DNA from: Ciona intestinalis
Lineage: Eukaryota > Chordata > Ascidiacea > Phlebobranchia > Cionidae
DNA: 64,000 nucleotides
Direction: 5' to 3'
Assembly: GCF_000224145.3 (NCBI RefSeq)
Contig: NC_020172.2
Coordinates: forward strand, 2,193,962-2,257,961
Shown here: positions 1 through 14,400 of the stretch, piece after piece
How positions within the stretch are numbered: position 1 is the stretch's first letter
Layout of the letters: each line of letters opens with the position of its first letter
Made by a program: the position numbers and the translations under genes
The notes under the pieces: generated by a model
Seen by the model: only the letters and a program-made list of their open reading frames with translations
What the model was told of the DNA's origin: nothing
Database searches by the model: none

Positions 1-212
1 CTACATATTTTTAACCGACTTCTGTGAGGACAATACAATATTTCAAATTGTTTTGTTTTTGTAAAACCAAATTATTATAAAACAAAAGCATTTTTGAGCA
101 CAGTTGTTACAAATTAACTAATAGTTTTGTAAAATTTGTGAAACAGTTTTATTCAACAGGCTAAGAAATGACAAATTCGATTTATTTTATAAAACAAAAA
201 AATACAGCTTAC

Positions 213-4438
<4,226 letters not shown>

Positions 4439-4930
4439 TGTGCTATAACACCTATTCGTAGACCCTGTATGTGGTGAAAACACAATGAAAACAAAATGCA
4501 ACTAACTTGAAGAAAGAACATATGGAGTGTAAATTACAGTGAACTCATTTAATCTGGAATTACAGTGTTTATAATAAGGAACAGTAAGTTAAACATGAAG
4601 AGCTCTTTGGTTAAGCATATATCTAAATGGAACTTGTATTATAAAACAATCAGTAGCACACAGCAACAAAGGCTAAGATGAAATAAGTCGATCATGACGA
4701 GAAGCTCAGGATAAGATCATGACGAGAAGCTCAGGATAAAATGTATGGGCTATATATGAACTCAAATAAAATATGTATGGGGCTTATTTACAGCAGATAA
4801 GGCTAAGGATGTATATATACACAGTGACCAATGGAATTTCTAAAAAACACACATAAATATTTTTTGGTACAAAAAACAATAAAGTAACAAAAAGCAAACA
4901 GTATATTAGATTATCAAACAGCAACAGTGT
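4439..4930. repeat. PCCB / EF-hand intergenic spacer with a 25-bp tandem duplication
   Basis: 492 bp between the PCCB start codon and the stop of the EF-hand gene, both on the minus strand. It holds two exact copies of a 25-bp unit at 4690-4714 and 4715-4739 (starting GATCATGACGAGAAGCTCAG). Just beyond, two looser copies of an AAATATGTATGGGCT-like phrase follow at about 4739-4783. No coding sequence was seen. Confidence 0.8.
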
Positions 4931-7705
4931 TCATGGTTTGAATGGATCAAATCGTGCGATCTCGTAAATTCTGTCGCAGAATGGGAGATAGTTGACATCG
5001 TTTTTACCTCCAATCCTCACATTGAACTTTGTAAAGATCACCCTGAACTCTTGTTCACTGAGGAGTGATCCCATCTCTAGTTCACTGAGGACTCGGTGGA
5101 ACTGAGATCTGGACACCGTGCCGTTGTGGACGCGATCGTAATCTTCAAAAAGCGGGAAGAGTTGGTTCCTCGTCTTCCTTACATGTTCAGCAACTCGACT
5201 CATGGCCATGTTGTATACAATTTCCGCCTCCTCGGATAATGTGTTCAACTGCCATTCTACTGGAGGTTTAAACTGCGTAGGAGCAGTGAGAGGTTGCTTC
5301 TCCAAGTGCTTCAATGTAAAGATTGATTCTATTTCATCACTGAATGCTAAGTAATCACAGAAATCTGGTTCGCCTGGTGACTGGAAAGTGTCGCTTAGTA
5401 ATTTTACTTCAGACTCCTTTAGCTCCAACCCAGCAAGATCAAGAGCCCTCTTGAAGTTTGGCATAAGTATTCTTCCAGTTTTAAGCTTGTCATAATCCTT
5501 CATGAACTCATACACTCGCATTCTCTCCTTTGAGACTTTGATTTTAATTTTATTCATGATGGTTTGAACATCAGTAAGAGCATCAATTTCCATTGGTTTC
5601 TTATGAGCATTGACAGCTTGTAACTCCTTTAAATGCTCCTTATACTTTGGAACATCGCGTATCTGAGGCATTAGCTCACCCAGGAATCTTATGTAATCAA
5701 ACCCAATGCTATCAGTAAACTTACACTCAATAGCATTCACTTCACCTTCATCTGCATGCAAATCCAGTGAAGCTAGACACTGCCTGAATTGAGATTTTGT
5801 GACATGACCGTTGTTATGTTTGTCGAAATCCTGGAACACTGGTTTTGCGAGAATCCTTCTCTGTATTGCTCTGCTTCTCATTCTTCCCATTGCTTCTTCA
5901 AATGCTTTGAAGTCATTCTCTGAAGCCATACTCCACTGTAAATTAGCTCCTTCTTTGGGCAAGATGAAAGACTCAAGAGGAGCAACTTTTTTAGTTGGAT
6001 CTTTCTCCAAACCTCGTTGCGTGAACACAGATTCAATGTCTGTGAGGAAGTTGGTCCACAGCACACAATCTGTTTTCTTTGGATCAGAGTACATCTCCAG
6101 CAGAGCGAACACATGCACCTTATCAAGCCATTCAACACCCATTGAATTCAATCCACGTGTAAATATTGATCTCGAAATAGAACCGCTTCTCAGTGGATCA
6201 AAATCCTCAAAGAATTCTCCAACTCTGATCCTGTTAACTAAAACATGATGTTGTATTCTCTGTATAAGCTCATTCATGTTGATATGACTTGTATCGATCA
6301 CTGCCGCAGGTGGTGGTGGTACATACTCAGTACCTGGTATCGGTTTCGAGGCATCCACTGTATAATGGTTAAACTCCTGATCAATAGCTTGGCAAAAAGC
6401 AGGATAGTTCACATCCTGACTAGTTGGTTCTTCAAACTTTCTGCACAAAAGCTTCAAGTCTTCTTCACTTACATCTAGACTTAGAAAGTGCAGGATTCTT
6501 GCGAATTGTGACTTGGTAACATTCCTAGTGTAAGCCACACCACGATCATAATCCTTGAAGTACGGATAAAGTAGAAGACGCCTTTTCCTCACAACTTCAC
6601 CAAGATTAGATAAGACTTCAACCAAATGTTGTTCTTCTTCAGATGAAAGCTGAGCAAGCGATCTCGTTAGAGCCCCAGATGGTGGTGAAACTGGGTGAAT
6701 GGTCGGTTTCTTTTCCAAGCCAGGAACATTGAACGCATTCTCCATGATGTCACAGAATGCTTTGTATTGTACCCTACCATCAAGAGTCTTGTAGTGCTCA
6801 GCCAACTTTGCGATTTCCTTCTTTGTAAGATGAGCTTCTTTGCCACAACCAAGAGATAAACCACAGATGAATTGATTCTCAGTTATGACTCCACTTCTTA
6901 ACTTGTCATGGTCTTTGAAAAACTCAGTGGTTCGAATCCCGTTTTTATAAATAGCCACTCGAATTTGATCAAAAATTTTCTTCAAATCTGGGTTTGCTTC
7001 AATAGAGGAATCGTCATAGACAACAGCAGATGGGTGCTCTGATACTGTGGTTGCCAACACCACTTTATCGATGGCTGCCACATTTTTAATGTGTTCTACA
7101 TCATGGTGGAAATTTAGGTAATTTGTCATCCCTGGTTTAGAGGGGTCTTGGTAATGCTGGGCTAGAAGCTTAATCTCATTCTCCGTCACATCAGGTGGTC
7201 CAGGGAAGCGTCTTGCGAATTGTGACATCGTGACCAAGCCATTGTGATGGCGATCAAAATCCTCATAGCATGTTCGAATATTGACGCCATGATAGGTGTA
7301 GTAGTTTTGTATCTTTAACAAAATAGAGTCAACTTCCTTTACAAGCTCAGGACCAAGTTGAACATGGGACCTCTCAGTGCCAAGGTACTCCAAAGTTGGG
7401 ACAGTCTGAGACTCTGGATCAGCTTCTAACTTCTCTGGGTGGAAGTTCTGATCAATAACATCAGAAAAAGCCCGGTAATTTACCATTCCATCTTTCAAGC
7501 AGTATTTGTCGGCTATCTCATCTATTTCCTTAGCTGAGAGCTTCAAGCCAAGAAATTGATCAAGACATCTCTTGAACTGAGAAGCTGTAATGGACCCAGA
7601 TCTAAGCCGATCAAAATCTTTGAAAAACTCAGACACACGAACACGTTTGGTCTTCAATGATGTACGAATATTGTTTTCTATGTTGTCCACCGCTCCCATG
7701 CTCAC
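4931..7705 (-). CDS. Multi-EF-hand repeat protein, probably ciliary/flagellar type, intronless
   Basis: 924 residues in a single exon. Eight repeats of about 115 residues each start with an EF-hand-like unit of the form FxDFDxxxxGxxTxSQF, at residues about 29-43, 149-163, 265-279, 385-401, 501-515, 626-640, 737-751 and 854-868. Several repeats end in a linker of the type LEKxP. Within each loop the first Asp and the central Gly are usually kept (repeat 4 has a short insertion and loses the Gly). Position 12, normally Glu, is Gln in six repeats, Ile in repeat 5 and Asn in repeat 7, so calcium binding is probably weak or lost and the repeats may be structural. The architecture recalls large EF-hand proteins of cilia such as EFCAB6, but I cannot assign orthology. 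The ATG at 7705 is the first in frame. A good acceptor (TTTTTTCAG) about 40 bp upstream suggests a 5' UTR intron or a trans-splice site. Confidence 0.9.
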   Translation of the reverse strand: MSMGAVDNIENNIRTSLKTKRVRVSEFFKDFDRLRSGSITASQFKRCLDQFLGLKLSAKEIDEIADKYCLKDGMVNYRAFSDVIDQNFHPEKLEADPESQTVPTLEYLGTERSHVQLGPELVKEVDSILLKIQNYYTYHGVNIRTCYEDFDRHHNGLVTMSQFARRFPGPPDVTENEIKLLAQHYQDPSKPGMTNYLNFHHDVEHIKNVAAIDKVVLATTVSEHPSAVVYDDSSIEANPDLKKIFDQIRVAIYKNGIRTTEFFKDHDKLRSGVITENQFICGLSLGCGKEAHLTKKEIAKLAEHYKTLDGRVQYKAFCDIMENAFNVPGLEKKPTIHPVSPPSGALTRSLAQLSSEEEQHLVEVLSNLGEVVRKRRLLLYPYFKDYDRGVAYTRNVTKSQFARILHFLSLDVSEEDLKLLCRKFEEPTSQDVNYPAFCQAIDQEFNHYTVDASKPIPGTEYVPPPPAAVIDTSHINMNELIQRIQHHVLVNRIRVGEFFEDFDPLRSGSISRSIFTRGLNSMGVEWLDKVHVFALLEMYSDPKKTDCVLWTNFLTDIESVFTQRGLEKDPTKKVAPLESFILPKEGANLQWSMASENDFKAFEEAMGRMRSRAIQRRILAKPVFQDFDKHNNGHVTKSQFRQCLASLDLHADEGEVNAIECKFTDSIGFDYIRFLGELMPQIRDVPKYKEHLKELQAVNAHKKPMEIDALTDVQTIMNKIKIKVSKERMRVYEFMKDYDKLKTGRILMPNFKRALDLAGLELKESEVKLLSDTFQSPGEPDFCDYLAFSDEIESIFTLKHLEKQPLTAPTQFKPPVEWQLNTLSEEAEIVYNMAMSRVAEHVRKTRNQLFPLFEDYDRVHNGTVSRSQFHRVLSELEMGSLLSEQEFRVIFTKFNVRIGGKNDVNYLPFCDRIYEIARFDPFKP

Positions 7706-8282
7706 ATTTAGGTTTAAACAATGTTTAGGAAAACTTAAACCAACCTGAAAAAATGAACAAATCTTAAAATACAGTCATTGAAAAGAAAAAAAAGTTGTAA
7801 ACGATCTATATAAACAGGTGGTTTTAATTCAATAGCCTACTTAAAACGCTTTAAATTGCACTTATTATGTTTGGTTTATTAAAATAATGATCCAATATTA
7901 CGCATGCCATAATATTTGTTGCACTCCATACACAATATAACATATTGTGTTTTATAGGCTTAAAACAGGCATTCTATCTTCTAACATATTAATGGCAATG
8001 AAAAATAAAATAGGTTAATAGCAACAGTTGTGAATTTTTAGCAAGATTATCGCGTATATGTGTATGCTACAGTATTAAATTTAAGAGTTCAATGATATAT
8101 CAAATTGAATTACATTAAGCACAGAAACACATGTTTTTATATGTTGACATGTTTGAATAATATTTTTGAAAACACGACACAAATAATACATTAGTGGTAC
8201 ATGATAACTGTTTTAATACATGGCAAATTAAACACATGCTATATTGTAGTTTAAAGCTATTTTTGCACTTTATCGCAGTTTT
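7706..8282. other. Spacer between PSENEN and the EF-hand gene
   Basis: 577 bp of AT-rich sequence. The only recognisable element is the splice-acceptor-like TTTTTTCAG at about 7746-7754 on the minus strand, upstream of the EF-hand start. No ORF of interest, repeat or RNA gene was seen. Confidence 0.6.
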
Positions 8283-8588
8283 TCAAGGTATACCAGTTGG
8301 AATAATAAACGAAATATAATCTCCAGTTGCACCCCATGCGGCACGGTTTAGTTGAAACACAATGTTCCAAGCTAAAAGTGCAGCTATCCAAACCAGAGAT
8401 CCAATTCCCGATCGAATCACGTAGGTCCGTATTTGCTGTTGCTGTTCAAAAGCGGGCTTGAAAAATGCTTCTCTCGAAAACCAGATCGCGTTGACAAACC
8501 AAAGAAATGGTAGGGCGAAAAATCCGCCTATATAATAAATTTTACATAGCTTTAACTTTTCTTCAGCGGTAACTTTTTCCAAATCCAT
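8283..8588 (-). CDS. PSENEN: Gamma-secretase subunit PEN-2
   Basis: Smallest subunit of the gamma-secretase complex (presenilin, nicastrin, APH-1, PEN-2), needed for presenilin endoproteolysis and so for Notch and APP processing in endomembranes. The single exon encodes 101 residues, exactly the human length. Family signatures are EEKLKLCKIYYIGGFFALPF near the N terminus, FLWFVNAIWFSREAFF (first membrane hairpin), SGIGSLVWIAALLAWNIVFQ (second membrane segment), and the C-terminal RAAWGATGDYISFIIPTGIP, which matches the conserved GDYLSF-IP-G tail essential for complex stability. The start at 8588 aligns with the human start. It is divergent from IER3IP1 across about 600 bp. Confidence 0.98.
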   Translation of the reverse strand: MDLEKVTAEEKLKLCKIYYIGGFFALPFLWFVNAIWFSREAFFKPAFEQQQQIRTYVIRSGIGSLVWIAALLAWNIVFQLNRAAWGATGDYISFIIPTGIP

Positions 8589-9189
8589 TTAATATCGTGT
8601 TAATATGCTTCAAAACGTCACGAAATTTATCGAAAGTCGAATGAAATGTCCAGCTGGATCTCAGCTGGTTTCTAACGTTACCATAGAAATTATTACCCAC
8701 CTTGCATGGGTTTAAATCTTCACAAATCAAACAAATATCGCTCATTTATGTTTGTGTTTAGTTTTATTACAATCAACACATTTTTGTTGTCATTAAGTTT
8801 GTTTTAATTAAGGTGTTGTGATTTCTTTACAAATTGCTGAAAAGTTGCGTCATGGTTTCGACGTAAACTCGTCACGTGACAGCAGTAGTGCCAATTTATA
8901 TAATGCTTTACAGTTTTACACGGTGTTCATGTTTCAGGAGTTTTCGTTGATTTGTATGTAAAGTAATTGGTGTTGACGTGCGTAGAAGACGACTATAGGT
9001 TGTTAAAAAAGTAATCAGAAACAAGTGACAGAAAAACAAGTTGGGTAAAGAAGATGTGGATTTACTGTAAAGTGTATTTTTTGTATATTTTATACTATAA
9101 AAATCGTAAAATCAGATGTTAATTTGTAATCTTTGTTAATAGACCCCATTTATTTAAATTATACACATTTAAAACTGGTTAGTTTAAAT
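8589..9189. promoter_or_regulatory. Bidirectional promoter interval PSENEN / IER3IP1
   Basis: 601 bp between two divergent start codons, so both genes must take their promoters from here. It contains a perfect palindromic E-box GTCACGTGAC at 8871-8880, identical to the consensus CLEAR/USF-type site bound by TFEB- and USF-family bHLH factors. An acceptor-like TTTGTTAATAG at about 9133-9143 precedes the IER3IP1 start and suggests a short 5' UTR intron or SL acceptor. Binding is inference. Confidence 0.6.
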
Positions 9190-9438
9190 ATGGGGTTTTC
9201 GTTGTATTCTCTTATTGAAGCAATTCTTCTTTTTGTGAACGCTGCTGCCATTCTTCATGAAGAAAGATTTCTTTCAAAGATCGGTTGGGGATCAGATCAT
9301 AGTACTGGAGGTTTTGGTGAAGACCCTGGGATGAAAACTCAGCTCATAAACTTAATTCGCTCAGTTAGAACTGTGATGCGAGTGCCTTTAATATTTCTCA
9401 ATTGCGCAACTATATTGAGTTTATTGTTGTTCGGATAA
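9190..9438 (+). CDS. IER3IP1: Immediate early response 3-interacting protein 1 (Yos1-like)
   Basis: Small ER/Golgi membrane protein of the Yos1 family, involved in ER-to-Golgi transport. 82 residues, the same as human. The ATG at 9190 (MGFSLYSLIEAILLFVNAAA) is chosen over an in-frame ATG 57 bp upstream because it aligns with the family start. Conserved features are the N-terminal hydrophobic helix, the block ILHEERFLSKIGWG, a GGFGEDPG turn, the signature LIRSVRTVMRVPLI, and a C-terminal hydrophobic helix ending LLLFG. It is a single exon. A polyadenylation signal AATAAA lies at 9553-9558. Confidence 0.98.
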   Translation: MGFSLYSLIEAILLFVNAAAILHEERFLSKIGWGSDHSTGGFGEDPGMKTQLINLIRSVRTVMRVPLIFLNCATILSLLLFG

Positions 9439-9552
9439 CTAAATACGTTACTGTTCAAAATATTTTTTTTCTGCATGTTTTATGTAAAGAAAAGAGTTCT
9501 GACCTATAGATATATTTTATCATAAACATGGGTGCAATTGTACCAGTAGAAT

Positions 9553-9558
9553 AATAAA
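9553..9558 (+). promoter_or_regulatory. Poly(A) signal of IER3IP1
   Basis: Canonical AATAAA 115 bp after the IER3IP1 stop and well before the GHITM start. This suggests the two plus-strand genes make separate mRNAs rather than a close-spaced operon. Confidence 0.6.
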
Positions 9559-9950
9559 AAGCTTCTATATTGCTGCTGTTATTAAATGAAGCTTCTATTT
9601 TTCCAAGTTGTTAAAACTGATACATTCCCAAATTTAATGAAAACCTTGTTGGTATCAATTCAAACAAAGTTCATATGTATGATACCATTTTCATCTTAAA
9701 CACTTGTACTAAATTGAACTAGAAAATCCGTGTTCTGTGCACCATAGTCATTGCTACAATTGATTTAACATGTTTTAGTGTAATAATTATATAGTATTCT
9801 TGCCTTTTACAAATGTTTATGGCTTTGAGTAATGAATAGGAATGTTGTGACATAATAAAGGGTACAAAACATGATAAATCACTAACCGTTTTACATGTTT
9901 AGGTACAAAATTATACTTACTTACATATAAGGTTTACCATTTATTTAAAA

Positions 9951-10988
9951 ATGTTGGCTCGTCAGAGTATGGCTGTTTCAAGTCTTTGCATGAATGGCTG
10001 GGCAAGTAAAGTGGTGGGAAGGTCAAGTCATATCAAGCATGTATTGCTCACAAAGGATGTAAGTCTTGCTGGACGTATAACACGCAGTCAGTTATCAACT
10101 ACTCAACAATCTGCAGTGAGAGGTGCACGAACAGCACAAGCACGTGCTGCCACTGCTATGCCAAGTGCTGGAGTTGCAGCTATTGGTGTTGGGCAAGCTG
10201 CATTGGCTGGTGCTTCACTACTTGGCATTGGAGGATTGTGTTATTATGGGCTGGGGCTCTCTTCAGAAGCTGGAGCTATTGATAATGCTCTGGTGTGGCC
10301 ACAGTATGTAAAAGATCGGATTAGAGATACCTACATGTATTTTGGTGCTTCTTTAGTTGCTACAGCTGGATCTGCAGTTGCAATCGCGAGGAATCCAACA
10401 CTTATGAGATTGGCTTCTGCTAATGGGATCGGAGCCATGGTTCTCACTATTGGCGCCATGATTGGAACATCAATAATATGCCGAAGCATTGAGTATAAGC
10501 CTGGATTTGGTGCAAAGCAAGCGGCATGGCTACTTCATACTGGTGTCATTGGAGCGGTCATTGCACCAATGACTATGCTTGGTGGTCCTCTACTTATAAG
10601 AGCAGCATGGTACACAGCAGGTATAGTAGCTGGCCTCTCTGCTGTTGCAGTTTGTGCACCAAGTGAAAAATTCCTTAACATGGGAGGACCACTTGCAGCT
10701 GGGCTTGGGGTTGTATTTATCTCAAGTCTGGGTAGTGCATTCATCCCACCTACAGGGGCACTTGGTATGGGCCTTTACTCCATTGCAGTGTATGGTGGCC
10801 TTATATTATTTGGAGCGTTCCTGCTCCATGACACACAGCGTATTGTACACAAAGCGCAAGCCACCCCACACCCCGCGTATGCAGCTGTCCCGTATGACCC
10901 AGTAAACGCAAGCATGAGCATATACATGGATGCAATCAACATATTTATAAGAATCGCAATGATAATGGCAGGCAACCGCAAGAAGTAG
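9951..10988 (+). CDS. GHITM: Growth hormone-inducible transmembrane protein (TMBIM5/MICS1)
   Basis: Inner mitochondrial membrane protein of the Bax-inhibitor-1 (TMBIM) family, linked to cristae structure and mitochondrial Ca2+/H+ exchange. 345 residues in one exon, equal to the human length. The first about 60 residues are rich in Arg, Ser and Thr with few acids, fitting a mitochondrial presequence. Multiple hydrophobic segments follow, including LAGASLLGIGGLCYYGLGL, YMYFGASLVATAGSAVAIA, IGAMVLTIGAMIGTSIICRS, LLHTGVIGAVIAPMTMLGGP and IAVYGGLILFGAFLLHDTQR. The C terminus SIYMDAINIFIRIAMIMAGN followed by RKK matches vertebrate GHITM closely. A possible acceptor ending TGTTTAG at about 9901 suggests a 5' UTR intron. 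AATAAA lies at 11354-11359. Confidence 0.98.
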   Translation: MLARQSMAVSSLCMNGWASKVVGRSSHIKHVLLTKDVSLAGRITRSQLSTTQQSAVRGARTAQARAATAMPSAGVAAIGVGQAALAGASLLGIGGLCYYGLGLSSEAGAIDNALVWPQYVKDRIRDTYMYFGASLVATAGSAVAIARNPTLMRLASANGIGAMVLTIGAMIGTSIICRSIEYKPGFGAKQAAWLLHTGVIGAVIAPMTMLGGPLLIRAAWYTAGIVAGLSAVAVCAPSEKFLNMGGPLAAGLGVVFISSLGSAFIPPTGALGMGLYSIAVYGGLILFGAFLLHDTQRIVHKAQATPHPAYAAVPYDPVNASMSIYMDAINIFIRIAMIMAGNRKK

Positions 10989-11422
10989 AAACTCTTTGAA
11001 ATAACGTAATATTTCTTGTATAATATAAACAAACTGTGATATAAATGTATGCATTGTACAGCTAAACTTTTGGCTTTCAGAATTTAAGAAAAACAAACTA
11101 AATGTCTTTTCCTGGTTCTTTAATTTTGTAACTGTTGCTCTGACAGTTATTTTTTGTCTTTTTCTTTGCTATACGCTATCTTGCATATCTGGTTACAGTG
11201 CTATGATATGGGTTGTTAAAATTTAAATCTGGTCACAAAACCTTATGCTTTCTTACTTTCTAGTGATCCTTTCAAAGACAAATTTTGGAGTGCGGATTTT
11301 AAATGTCTTTGTATAAAAATGTATTGTTGAAAATAGCCGCGATTGAATAACTCAATAAAGCATTGCCCAATACTCTGGCAGTGGTTGATTCAAGGATAAA
11401 TAGAACAATCCTACTATACAGA
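10989..11422. other. Convergent 3' region between GHITM and PCID2
   Basis: 434 bp holding the 3' UTRs of two convergent genes. The GHITM poly(A) signal AATAAA is at 11354-11359, only about 65 bp from the PCID2 stop codon, so the transcripts probably end very close together or overlap. Nothing else was seen. Confidence 0.6.
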
Positions 11423-14400
11423 TCATGAGGCAGTAGCTATGGGGGGAAAGGCATTTACTTTGCTTACAACAAGTTTCTTATGTTGGTGGGAGATGTAGCC
11501 ACGTATGTTACCGTTAAATATGAGACCAGCTACAATACACTCAGTTTCATCCATGTCTATATCATCAATCTGAAAATCAGTTTTTTAGAAAATTAGAAAG
11601 CGGTACTGTTTGATTACAACTCAATTAGAGATTATTTCTATACTACAATACAATATATATGTTAGTAATGCCCACAAACTTACCCCTTGGCTTTTCAATG
11701 TTTCCAATAAAGCTTGCAAAGGTATAAGATGAGTTCCCAACATGTGACCAACCCTCTTAAACAGTGTTCGATATGTTATTGCTCGCAACTTTTCAAGAAT
11801 CAAGTAAACTCCAGTTTGAATGTAAAACGTTTCGTTATTGATCAAGGCTTCATTCAGTAATTGGACATGCCCGGTCCTGTGTTATTATGTGATTATTATA
11901 AGATGAAAATAAGTATCAAGTTGAAAATAAACAACTAAATTAGCTTGATGTTAGGCAAAGGTAAAACTTTTTAAATTCTTAATTATGTCTTTGAGCCTTA
12001 GTCTTAAATGTCCTGACGTGCCTTACCATTGCATATCACACATTTTAAATGGAAGACAGAACAACTTAAACACAGTGGCCACCAGTTGTCACAATTTAAA
12101 TGTCAAGCAAGAGTACATTTTAATCTAAATTTGGAGCAGGCAAGCCCAAATTATACAGAAGTCTCCATCTTACCTCACAGCTCTTACAATATCAGCAAAC
12201 TGATTTAAATCATGTTGATGCAGCAGTTCTAATGTGGGTAGCCTTCCAAGTAACATCTTGACTGGGATTAAATAAATTAAAACCATTCGAAGATTTTTTT
12301 TACAGCTTGAGTGACAGTTGTTGTATGCAAATGAAAGATATTCTTCAGCTATAAACATAAATTATTTATATAAACTGTTGCTTCTAAACATAATATAGTA
12401 GGATAGGGGAAGACGGGACATCTTTAGCATATAATATACAAATATCCTGATCTAGTTTTAACAATTAACGACGGTCTATGAGAGTCGCGAGGTCCCAGTT
12501 TTGTAATTCTTTGAATGTTCTTTGTTTTCTATCAAACGGGACAAGATAAAAAGGTGTCCCATCTTTCCCCACCCTACTATATTACACTTGTTTTGTAAAA
12601 CAGCTCTTCTGGTATTTTTTGCTGTATAGGACATCGAAAAACATACACAACAAAATCTGTTTTAGGCAAGTGTAACAAGTGATAAGTAGTTTCAAATAAT
12701 AGGAGAACAAAAATAACAAGATTATTATAGTAAAGAACACCAGCAACTTACCCATCACAAAATTACTGTCAAACATTGCTTTTCTTCCAACATAATATCT
12801 GGAATGTAAAAATCAACTAATTTAAAAAAAAAAAAAAAAATTATTAGACCATTTTTTGTCTACGTTGCCCCACAATTGTCCATTGCCCTATAAAGAAATA
12901 CTTAATAAACACAATGTAGAAAGGTGGTCAGCAATGAGTAAATGCCAGACACACATATGCACTACTTATCACACTAGCTTTAAGTTATACAAAGTTCTTA
13001 TAATTTAAAATACTTACTTATAAGTAACACGTTGCGCTAACGTAAATTGCTCTTTGATTGAACTGCTTTCAATGGCTCTTATAAGAGGCTTGCACAGATG
13101 AAGTTTACCGATCCTAAAAATAAATAAAACAAAAATAACCAAAAATTTAATGTAAGATTGAAACTGTTCTTGATTATCTATTAATATTTATCACAACTAC
13201 ATCCTAAATACAATATAAGGTAAATCTTTTAACTGACGTTTAGTAAGTACTGTATAACTAAATAAAACAAAACATTTGATACCTGAAATAAATTTTAAAA
13301 AGTTGGTTCACCAGAAACAACATTCCCCATTTCTTTGACACTGCAATTGCTGAACGACTATAAAGGAATTCAATAATTATATAAATATTACTCTGTGTAG
13401 ATTTAACTACACTTAATCTTACTATAAATCTGGATTTTTATAAATCTGGGGCACAATAAAGACACGAAAAACACCTAAAAGCTTTTTATAGGTATTATTA
13501 AAGGTTGAAGTATGTCTTAAAAATGTTGGCAAAACAAAAACTATCTAAATACTATAGACATAGTACAATCTATGTACATTGTACAACACTGTTGACAACC
13601 ACAATAAAAGCGATGCAATGGATCTGGGATCTTCAATCAATAAAGCAAAATTTTTTCGATACATATAACTCCAACACACTCATACAACATACCCATCACT
13701 ACCACACACACGGAAACAACTCATGATCGTATCCGCTGCTTTTTCCAACATTTCCCCTCGTTTACCACGACCTGTTCTATAAAGCTCTTTGTCCACCTAA
13801 AAATAAACTGTGAAAACATACTAGAATAAATGAACAGTGATCCTTTACAACACTATATTTTGTAAAAATAGATTTCACTATTTTTATAGGAGTCAATTTT
13901 AAATTTAAAAACTAAGTGCACTTACACTGTCGGCAAACTCTCTGAGATCCAAAACCAACTTATACATAAGTGGTAACCCCCTGTTAATAAAAGTATAAAT
14001 AAAGGTCACTTTCTAACCACTGCATTACAACTTCAAAAGTTATTTCACAGTACATGACTGTTTCATCAAACAATTGTTACATGGGGCAAACTCAGGTATA
14101 ATACACCTTTTTTTATGAGTTTGCATTAAGCAAAAAAGTATGTATATTTGTAAATACAAACCAGTTATCATCCTTTTGTGATTGGAAAGCGCGAACAAAA
14201 GCTTGCACAGTTTGAACTTGGCATGCGTAAACTTCTTTGAAATCATTAATTGAGAGCGCCCAACACCCTCTGTGCAAATTAGGCATAATAAGAATATGTT
14301 AAAAAAATCAACCAGCAAGGCTTTTTAAATAGGCATTTACAATAAAGAATTTTAAGACCGTGAGATTCGAATTCAAATACGAGATTCCGTATTTTATTTA

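Noticed and set aside
1-212. Search for the last PCCB exon
   Set aside because: No segment here encodes the expected C-terminal residues; it must lie outside the window.
10535-11096. Minus-strand ORFs opposite the end of GHITM
   Set aside because: Antisense shadows of a well supported gene.
12010-12035. Minus-strand TAAGGCACG, identical to the first nine bases of miR-124
   Set aside because: The match stops after nine bases and I could see no convincing hairpin arm; likely chance within a PCID2 intron.
12796-12812. TGGAATGTAAA, like the start of miR-1
   Set aside because: It overlaps the exon 8 acceptor of PCID2 and the remaining bases do not match.
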